A stretch of DNA of 6,859 nt from Silvanigrellaceae bacterium (GTDB taxonomy: Bacteria > Bdellovibrionota > Oligoflexia > Silvanigrellales > Silvanigrellaceae): assembly GCA_947475135.1 (NCBI GenBank), contig CANJMU010000035.1, positions 1 through 6,859 of the forward strand, in the 5' to 3' direction. Every line of letters starts with the position of its first letter. Position 1 is the first letter of the stretch. The position numbers and the translations under genes are program-made. Below, one piece after another: positions 1 to 5,192 of this stretch. Under the pieces are notes generated by a model, which was given only the letters and a program-made list of their open reading frames with translations, searched no databases and was not told where the DNA came from.

Positions 1-33
1 CGAGATTTTTGCCTTTTAGATTTCAAAAATGTA

Positions 34-48
34 AAACATGTTTCGAAA
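34..48. promoter_or_regulatory. Overlapping palindromes, candidate operator upstream of fadI
   Basis: Positions 34-43 read AAACATGTTT, a perfect 10-base palindrome. It overlaps a second perfect palindrome, TTTCGAAA, at 41-48. The AAAC-N2-GTTT arrangement resembles the site known for PsrA, a TetR-family repressor of beta-oxidation genes in Pseudomonas (G/C-AAAC-N2-4-GTTT-G/C); here only the right flanking base (C) fits. The site lies about 90 bases before the fadI start and just upstream of the putative -35 box. Regulation by a fatty-acid-responsive repressor is inference. Palindromes of this kind also arise by chance in AT-rich DNA. Confidence 0.3.
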
Positions 49-61
49 TGTGAATTTATTG

Positions 62-91
62 TTTACTTAAAATTTTTAGGAAAAATATATA
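62..91 (+). promoter_or_regulatory. Candidate sigma-70 promoter of fadIJ
   Basis: TTTACT at 62-67 matches the -35 consensus at four of six positions. It is followed after 18 bases by TATATA at 86-91, with TATAAA in an overlapping register at 88-93. Transcription would start around 98, giving a leader of roughly 35-40 bases before the fadI ATG. The region is so AT-rich that -10-like hexamers are expected by chance, so this is only the best candidate. Confidence 0.3.
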
Positions 92-134
92 AATTTTATC
101 TACTTGAAATAAATTTTTTTGCTGGAGAACTCCT

Positions 135-1475
135 ATGGATGGAAAAAATTCTACCAATGAATATGAAAATAAGGTAACTGCAAGTAAACATCTAGAACGC
201 GTTGCTGTCATTGAAGGGCTACGAACACCATTTGTAAAGGCTTTTGGTGTTTTTGAAACCGAAAGTGCTTTGTCTTTGAGTGTTCGTGTTGTCACTGAAC
301 TTGTCACACGCACAGGAATTCAAGCCAATGAAATTGACGAATGCATTTGGGGAGTTGTTGTTCCCCAAGTTAAAAATGCAAATCTTGCCAGAGAAATTAT
401 TTTATTTGCAGGATTGCCACACAACATACCTGGATTCACATTAAATAAAGCATGTGATTCTTCACTTCAAACCATCGAAATTGCTGCCAATAAAATTCAG
501 TTGGGGAAAAATCAACTTATTCTTGCTGGAGGAGTTGAAGTTTTATCAGATGTTCCCTTACCATTTTCCGAAGATGCTCGAATATTTTTTACAAAATTAT
601 CTAAAGCAAAAACATTTGGACAAAAATTAAATTTATTAAAAACATTTAGCCCCAAATGGCTGTTACCTAAAGCGCCAAGTATTACAGAACCATTTACAGG
701 TATGACCATGGGTGATCATTCCGAAGTCATGGCTGTGAAAAATAATATTTCTCGCAAAAGACAGGACGAGCTTGCTTTTATAAGTCATAAAAATGCGTCC
801 TATGCCTGGTCGAAAGGTTACTTTAAAGATGAAGTTATTCCTGTCTGGAGTGGAAAAGACAAATCCGTTTTTGTTGAAAAAGATAATATTGTTCGTTCGG
901 ACACAACAATAGAAGCGTTGTCTCAATTAAAACCTGTTTTTGATCGCAAAAATGGGACACAAACCGCAGGGAACTCCAGTTCATTAACCGACGGTGCCAG
1001 TGGTGTCATTTTAGCCAGCGAAAGTTATGCGAAAAAAAATAATCTGAATATTATGGGATTTATTTTAGATTCCTATACTTGTGCTGTCAATCCAAACGAT
1101 CAATTGCTGATTGGACCGGCTTATGTCATTCCTAAATTATGCCAACGTAACAACTTAAAATTGGAAGATATCGATATTTTTGAAATTCACGAAGCTTTTG
1201 CATCGCAAGTTTTAAGCTGCGTTGATGCCTTAAATAACGAAACCTTCTGCAGAGAAAAATTAAAATTGAATGGGGTTTTTGGAAAAATTCCTATGGAAAA
1301 ATTAAATATCCAAGGTGGTTCCTTAGCCATTGGACATCCCTTTGGTGCTACAGGTGCAAGACTTGTTGCAAATGCGTTACGTATTGGAAAACGTTTGCAA
1401 AAAAAATACGCCATTGTCACTGCGTGTGCAGCGGGCGGAATTGGTATGGGAATTTTATTAGAAACCAATCTCTAA
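135..1475 (+). CDS. fadI: FadI-type acetyl-CoA acyltransferase (3-ketoacyl-CoA thiolase)
   Basis: This 446-residue thiolase cleaves 3-ketoacyl-CoA with free CoA, releasing acetyl-CoA and a shortened acyl-CoA, the last step of beta-oxidation. The nucleophilic cysteine is C107 in the motif ACDSSLQ. The HEAF motif is at 352-355, GHPFGATGAR (catalytic H401) at 400-409, and the second catalytic cysteine is C431 in ACAAGGIG. HEAF rather than NEAF, the C-terminal CAAGG, and the loop around 155-195 ending in GMTMGDHSE are typical of FadI and of the mitochondrial trifunctional beta subunit, not FadA. Length is close to E. coli FadI (436). The ATG is preceded by GGAG at 124-127 with 7 bases of spacing and is the only ATG before the conserved core. 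About 20 non-conserved residues precede the domain. fadJ follows 65 bases downstream, and FadI is known to form a complex with FadJ in the cytoplasm. Confidence 0.95.
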   Translation: MDGKNSTNEYENKVTASKHLERVAVIEGLRTPFVKAFGVFETESALSLSVRVVTELVTRTGIQANEIDECIWGVVVPQVKNANLAREIILFAGLPHNIPGFTLNKACDSSLQTIEIAANKIQLGKNQLILAGGVEVLSDVPLPFSEDARIFFTKLSKAKTFGQKLNLLKTFSPKWLLPKAPSITEPFTGMTMGDHSEVMAVKNNISRKRQDELAFISHKNASYAWSKGYFKDEVIPVWSGKDKSVFVEKDNIVRSDTTIEALSQLKPVFDRKNGTQTAGNSSSLTDGASGVILASESYAKKNNLNIMGFILDSYTCAVNPNDQLLIGPAYVIPKLCQRNNLKLEDIDIFEIHEAFASQVLSCVDALNNETFCREKLKLNGVFGKIPMEKLNIQGGSLAIGHPFGATGARLVANALRIGKRLQKKYAIVTACAAGGIGMGILLETNL

Positions 1476-1492
1476 ATAAAAAAAATTAAAAT

Positions 1493-1514
1493 GAATTTAT
1501 TTGAAAAATAATTC
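1493..1514 (+). other. Weak AT-rich hairpin between fadI and fadJ
   Basis: GAATT (1493-1497) pairs with AATTC (1510-1514). After one bulged T, ATTT (1499-1502) pairs with AAAT (1506-1509) around a GAA loop. The stem has nine pairs but only one is G-C, and no T-run follows, so it is not a convincing terminator. It might stabilise the mRNA or mean nothing. Confidence 0.2.
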
Positions 1515-1540
1515 TTACGTCTAAATAAGGTAACAAAAAA

Positions 1541-3697
1541 ATGAGTACACAAATCATTTCAAAATCGAAAATTTTTCAATTTGAAGATCGGGATGGAATT
1601 TTTATTATTTCCATGGATGATCCCAATCAATCTGTCAATACATTTACAAAAGAAATGCTTGAAGATGTTGATGAATTCATGCCAAAAATTCTTTTAAAAA
1701 AAGATTTAAAAGGAATTATTATCACGTCTCTGAAAAAAAATTGTTTTGCAGCCGGTGCTGATATTTCCATTTTTGAAACATTAAAAACCCAAGAAGATGG
1801 CAAAAAAGCTTCCCAAGAATTGCATCGCATTTTTAGTTACTTTGCCAACGCTCAGGTCCCAACAGTTTCTGCAATTCATGGTGTGTGTTTGGGCGGCGGA
1901 CTGGAGTTATCCCTGGCTTGTCACTATCGAATTTGCACCACACATGTCTCGACACAGCTTGGGCTTCCCGAAGTTTTATTAGGGATATTGCCAGGAGGTG
2001 GTGGATCACAAAGACTTCCAAGACTTGTGGGAATTCCCAATGCTTTAGATTTAATTTTAACTGGAAAAAAACTCGATGGAAAAAAAGCCCTAAAAATGGG
2101 ACTTGTGGATGACTGTGTTGCAGAAAATCAATTACTCGATAAAGCCATTGCACTTTGCAAAAAAAGTAAAGCGAGAACGCTACGCAATCAAATTGATGTC
2201 ACTTATGCATTTGAAAATAAATTTTCTTTTCAAAAATTAATTTTACAGGGGAACACCCTTGGAAGAAAGTTGATAGAAAGCCAGGCTCAAAAAACAATTT
2301 TTAAAAACACAAAAGGAAAATATCCAGCACCGTACAAAGCCCTCGAAAGTGTCGTTCATGGATGCACTCTTCCCCTAGAAAAAGGCCTAGAACTTGAAGC
2401 CAAATTATTTGGTGAACTTGTTGTTACCTTAGAAAGCCGTGCCCTTGTTCACATTTATTTTATGACAACAAAGGCAAAAAAAAATCCCTATCAAAATGCC
2501 TTAAAAAATGATGATTTTATTTCCAATTTAAAAAGCGGAACCTCCTCCGTGGGAATTTTAGGTGCGGGTTTGATGGGCAGCGGTATTTCCACCGTCCTTG
2601 CAGATAAAAATGTGCGCTCGGTCATGATCGACAAAGATGCTTCAGGAATTCAAAGGGGATTGAAAGCGATTTCAAGTTACTTTGATGAACGCTTTCAAAA
2701 AAGAAGAATCCGCTGGTTTGAGCGGGATTTGAAAAAAAATTGTGCTGAGCCTTCCCTCAATTTTCAGTCCTTAAAAAATGTTCCCGTTGTCATTGAAGCC
2801 GTGTTCGAAGATCTGAAAATAAAACAGGATGTCTTAAAAAAATGTGAAGAAAATATTCACAACAAAGATTTTATTTTTGCCACAAATACCAGCAGCATTC
2901 CTGTGACAGACATTGCAAAGTCCGCAAAAAATCCAGAAAATGTTGTGGGAATGCACTTTTTTTCACCAGTCCCAAAAATGCCCCTAGTTGAAATTATCAC
3001 AACGAAACAAACCACCGATATTGCAGCTGGACGTATTTTTGAATTGGCCAATTTAATGGGCAAGTACACTATTGTTGTCAACGATGGTCCGGGGTTTTAT
3101 ACCACCCGCATTTTAGCGTTTCAAATTGCAGAAGCGTTAAATATTTTAGCCCAGGGCGCCAAGATAGAACAGATTGACAAAACCATGGAAAAATTTGGAA
3201 TGCCCGTGGGTCCCATGACATTATTGGATGAAGTTGGTATTGATATTGGCGAACATATCATTCATGTTTTAAAAAACTCTTTCAAAGATCGTATTGTCGT
3301 CCCCACAGAAATCGAAAATATTGGAAAAGAAAACCGCAAGGGCCGCAAAAACAACTTTGGTTTTTATTTGTATAAAAATGGAAAAAAACAAGACCCCGAT
3401 GAAACAATTTACAAACATTTTTCTACACCACGAAACAATATGGACATCAAGGAAATTGAAGATAGGCTTGTTTATATTTTCTTAAATGAAGCTGCCATTT
3501 GTCTGGATGAAAATATTTTACGCAGTGAAGATGATGGGGACATGGGGGCTATTTTTGGTTTAGGTTTCCCCCCATTTTTAGGCGGACCTTTTCATTATGC
3601 CAAGCAACTTGGCAAAAATTTTGTGAAAAATAAATTATTAGAACTTGAAAAAAAATATGGAAAAAGATTTGCACCTGCAAAGTATTGGGGTGAATAA
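1541..3697 (+). CDS. fadJ: FadJ-type enoyl-CoA hydratase / 3-hydroxyacyl-CoA dehydrogenase
   Basis: This bifunctional alpha subunit (718 residues; E. coli FadJ 714) hydrates trans-2-enoyl-CoA and oxidises the L-3-hydroxyacyl-CoA with NAD+. Residues about 10-200 form a crotonase domain: oxyanion-hole motifs FAAGADI (69-75) and GGG (118-120), catalytic E122 and E144. The 22-residue gap between these glutamates matches FadJ and mitochondrial HADHA; single-function crotonase has 20. The dehydrogenase begins near 335 with the NAD motif GAGLMGSG (341-348) and acidic D364. Its catalytic set is S451/S452 in NTSS, H472 in GMHFFSP, E484, and N514 in NDGPGF. C-terminal dehydrogenase domains cover about 515-710, with a GFPPFLGGPFHY motif at 675-686. 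The ATG follows AAGG (1527-1530) with 10 bases of spacing, and an in-frame TAA at 1526-1528 rules out an earlier start. FadI is its expected partner; the two genes are probably co-transcribed. No key residue is missing. Confidence 0.95.
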   Translation: MSTQIISKSKIFQFEDRDGIFIISMDDPNQSVNTFTKEMLEDVDEFMPKILLKKDLKGIIITSLKKNCFAAGADISIFETLKTQEDGKKASQELHRIFSYFANAQVPTVSAIHGVCLGGGLELSLACHYRICTTHVSTQLGLPEVLLGILPGGGGSQRLPRLVGIPNALDLILTGKKLDGKKALKMGLVDDCVAENQLLDKAIALCKKSKARTLRNQIDVTYAFENKFSFQKLILQGNTLGRKLIESQAQKTIFKNTKGKYPAPYKALESVVHGCTLPLEKGLELEAKLFGELVVTLESRALVHIYFMTTKAKKNPYQNALKNDDFISNLKSGTSSVGILGAGLMGSGISTVLADKNVRSVMIDKDASGIQRGLKAISSYFDERFQKRRIRWFERDLKKNCAEPSLNFQSLKNVPVVIEAVFEDLKIKQDVLKKCEENIHNKDFIFATNTSSIPVTDIAKSAKNPENVVGMHFFSPVPKMPLVEIITTKQTTDIAAGRIFELANLMGKYTIVVNDGPGFYTTRILAFQIAEALNILAQGAKIEQIDKTMEKFGMPVGPMTLLDEVGIDIGEHIIHVLKNSFKDRIVVPTEIENIGKENRKGRKNNFGFYLYKNGKKQDPDETIYKHFSTPRNNMDIKEIEDRLVYIFLNEAAICLDENILRSEDDGDMGAIFGLGFPPFLGGPFHYAKQLGKNFVKNKLLELEKKYGKRFAPAKYWGE

Positions 3698-3767
3698 TTT
3701 TTATTAATCTTAATCGTTGTTACTGTTGTCATTGGATTATCCCTTTCTGTTCCGTTAGGTTAATATC

Positions 3768-3824
3768 AGATTGTCCACCTAATAGGTACACTCCACTTCA
3801 ATGAGTATTGGCCTAGGACAATCT
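3768..3824. repeat. 57-base element bounded by a perfect 9-base inverted repeat
   Basis: AGATTGTCC (3768-3776) and GGACAATCT (3816-3824) are exact reverse complements separated by 39 bases. Between them are two small stems: ACCT-AAT-AGGT (3777-3787), adjoining the left arm, and CAAT-GAGT-ATTG (3799-3810). Alternatively, TAGG (3783-3786) can pair with CCTA (3812-3815), extending the outer stem after a six-base bulge. Outside the arms, GGTT (3758-3761) faces AACC (3827-3830). It could be a structured RNA, a miniature mobile-element remnant or a repeat family. No flanking target duplication is visible and no second copy was noticed in this window. Confidence 0.5.
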
Positions 3825-3844
3825 CCAACCAGCAAATAATAAGG

Positions 3845-3857
3845 ATCTCTATGAGAT
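3845..3857. repeat. Small perfect hairpin ATCTC-TAT-GAGAT
   Basis: A five-base stem with a three-base loop lies between the 57-base element and the rhlE promoter candidate. Both arm sequences recur in the GAGATCTC palindrome at 3946-3953, so the two sites could pair with each other if transcribed together. The stem is short and its function is unknown. Confidence 0.3.
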
Positions 3858-3902
3858 GACATATTGTATATCCTCGTAAATTTAATAAATTCGTTATAAA
3901 GT

Positions 3903-3932
3903 TTAAAATTGAACGGCAACTTTCAATATAAT
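3903..3932 (+). promoter_or_regulatory. Candidate sigma-70 promoter of rhlE
   Basis: TATAAT at 3927-3932 is a perfect -10 consensus. The best -35 at usable spacing is TTAAAA (3903-3908), which matches four of six positions with an 18-base spacer. A start near 3939-3941 would give a 5' leader of about 77-79 bases before the chosen ATG, with GAGATCTC close to its 5' end. The weak -35 suggests help from an activator or modest strength, but this is inference. Confidence 0.45.
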
Positions 3933-4017
3933 ACTTCCACAACGCGAGATCTCAGACTATATCTTAAATTTGACTTTAACGATTTCAACAACGCTCCCCT
4001 TTTGGAAAATGAAATTT

Positions 4018-5148
4018 ATGCTATTTAAAGACCTCGGATTAAACGACGAACTACTACGCGCTCTTCAAGATCTTGGTTATGAAAAACCAACGCCCATTCA
4101 AGAAAAATCCATTCCACTTATTCTTAGCGGATGCGATCTGATGGCCGGCGCCCAAACTGGTACTGGAAAAACAGCAGGTTTCACACTGCCGCTTTTGCAA
4201 CGCCTCACCCTAACCCCAAAAACACTGAGCATTCCTAAGGTTCGCGCACTGATTTTAACTCCAACGCGGGAATTAGCGGCTCAAGTTGGCGAAAGTGTTG
4301 CCGCCTATGGAAAATATTTGCCTTTTAAGTCAGCTATTATTTTTGGTGGAGTCAATATTGTTGGGCAGATCAAAAGTTTACGTAGCGGCGTTGATATTGT
4401 CATTGCAACACCTGGCCGTTTACTGGACCATGTAGGACAAAGAACCATTGATTTATCTCAGGTTGAAATTCTTGTCTTAGATGAAGCCGATCGCATGCTC
4501 GACATGGGATTCATTCATGACATTCGAAGAATCATAAAATTAATGCCTAAAAAAAGACAAAATTTATTGTTTTCTGCGACTTTTTCTTCTGAAATCAAAC
4601 ATCTGGCTTCCGGGTTTTTAGTTGCCCCACAGTTGATTGAAACTATTCAGCACAACAAACCAACGGAACTTGTGACACAAGGGATTTACCACGTCGAAAA
4701 CAAGGGGAAACGCAGACTTCTCGCTTCTTTAATTTCTTCTGGAAATTGGCAGCAGGTCCTTGTGTTTACCAGAACAAAACACGGGGCCAACCGATTGGCG
4801 ACAGAACTTGTTTCTGATGGCATTAGCGCCACAGCTTTTCATGGCAACAAAAGTCAATCCACACGCACAAAAGCTCTCTCTGATTTTAAAAAAGGCGCCG
4901 TTCGCGTACTTGTAGCAACTGACATTGCGGCACGGGGCTTAGATATTGAAGAACTCCCCCATGTGGTTAATTTCGAACTTCCCAATTCACCGGAAGATTA
5001 TATCCATCGCATTGGAAGAACAGGCCGTGCTGGCAACGAAGGCCAGGCCATTTCCTTTGTTTCCCCGACCGAACAAAAATTACTTCAAAGTATTGAATTC
5101 TTGTTGAAGAAAAAAATTCCACAAATTAAGTTACCCGGATCCAGATAA
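4018..5148 (+). CDS. rhlE: RhlE-type DEAD-box ATP-dependent RNA helicase
   Basis: This 376-residue cytoplasmic helicase would unwind short RNA duplexes using ATP; RhlE homologues act in ribosome assembly and RNA turnover. All core motifs are present: Q motif with F3 and GYEKPTPIQ (20-28), motif I AQTGTGKT (45-52), PTRELA (82-87), TPGR (131-134), DEAD (155-158), SAT (186-188), VLVFTRTK (247-254), [11 protein letters not shown] (300-310) and HRIGRTGR (330-337). The start MLFKDLGL and the AGFTLPLLQ following motif I are characteristic of RhlE. The ATG at 4018 is chosen because it aligns with the RhlE N-terminus and has a weak GGAA (4004-4007) 10 bases upstream. ATG 4009 is too close to that site, and TTG 3970 adds an unrelated 16-residue extension. 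The protein ends soon after the second RecA-like domain and lacks the long basic tail of E. coli RhlE. The ABC-F gene follows 44 bases later, probably in the same transcript. Confidence 0.93.
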   Translation: MLFKDLGLNDELLRALQDLGYEKPTPIQEKSIPLILSGCDLMAGAQTGTGKTAGFTLPLLQRLTLTPKTLSIPKVRALILTPTRELAAQVGESVAAYGKYLPFKSAIIFGGVNIVGQIKSLRSGVDIVIATPGRLLDHVGQRTIDLSQVEILVLDEADRMLDMGFIHDIRRIIKLMPKKRQNLLFSATFSSEIKHLASGFLVAPQLIETIQHNKPTELVTQGIYHVENKGKRRLLASLISSGNWQQVLVFTRTKHGANRLATELVSDGISATAFHGNKSQSTRTKALSDFKKGAVRVLVATDIAARGLDIEELPHVVNFELPNSPEDYIHRIGRTGRAGNEGQAISFVSPTEQKLLQSIEFLLKKKIPQIKLPGSR

Positions 5149-5192
5149 CTTCCAAGAATTTCTTCTTTTTCAAATGAAGGTCCTTACATTTT

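Larger units (their letters stand above)
1..134. other. AT-rich leader upstream of fadI
   Basis: This is non-coding or edge sequence before fadI. The fadI frame has stops at 51-53, 90-92 and 105-107, so fadI cannot start earlier than 108. Up to about 50 bases at the left edge could be the end of an upstream gene: one frame stops at 17-19 and another at 51-53. Too little is present to identify it. The stretch holds overlapping palindromes at 34-48 and a possible promoter at 62-91, both listed separately. No terminator hairpin is visible. Confidence 0.6.
3698..4017. other. 320-base intergenic region between fadJ and rhlE
   Basis: No convincing coding sequence was found here on either strand. 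The fadJ-proximal part (3698-3757) shows no hairpin followed by a T-run, so where fadIJ transcription ends is unclear. The middle holds an inverted-repeat-bounded element (3768-3824) and a small hairpin (3845-3857). The right part has a TATAAT box (3927-3932) and an 8-base palindrome GAGATCTC (3946-3953). An in-frame TTG at 3970 could extend rhlE by 16 residues into this region, but those residues do not resemble the RhlE N-terminus. Confidence 0.7.

Noticed and set aside
1..177. Frame open from the left edge to a TAA at 175-177, overlapping the fadI start
   Set aside because: It is AT-rich, translates to a low-complexity mix of F, K, I and L, has no recognisable motif and overlaps fadI by 43 bases. 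Open frames this short are plausible by chance, though an upstream gene's tail cannot be fully excluded.
56..313. Reverse-strand open frame of 85 codons
   Set aside because: It lies mostly antisense to the fadI N-terminal coding region, has no motif and ends in a low-complexity tail; treated as a shadow.
1833..2153. Reverse-strand open frame of 106 codons within fadJ
   Set aside because: It is antisense to the conserved crotonase active-site region, whose codons explain the sequence; no independent evidence of coding.
3758..3830. The inverted-repeat structure as the fadJ terminator
   Set aside because: No T-run follows the right arm on the + strand and the loop region is long, so it does not fit an intrinsic terminator.
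3762..3830. The 57-base element as a recent insertion with target-site duplication
   Set aside because: The flanking bases (AATATC on the left, CCAACC on the right) are not a direct duplication.
3909..3932. TTGAAC (3909-3914) as the -35 for the TATAAT at 3927
   Set aside because: The spacer would be only 12 bases, too short for sigma-70.
5154..5164. AAGAATTTCTT followed by T-rich sequence as an rhlE terminator
   Set aside because: The quasi-palindrome has a one-base centre and no G-C-rich stem, so it cannot form a useful hairpin; the next gene starts soon after.
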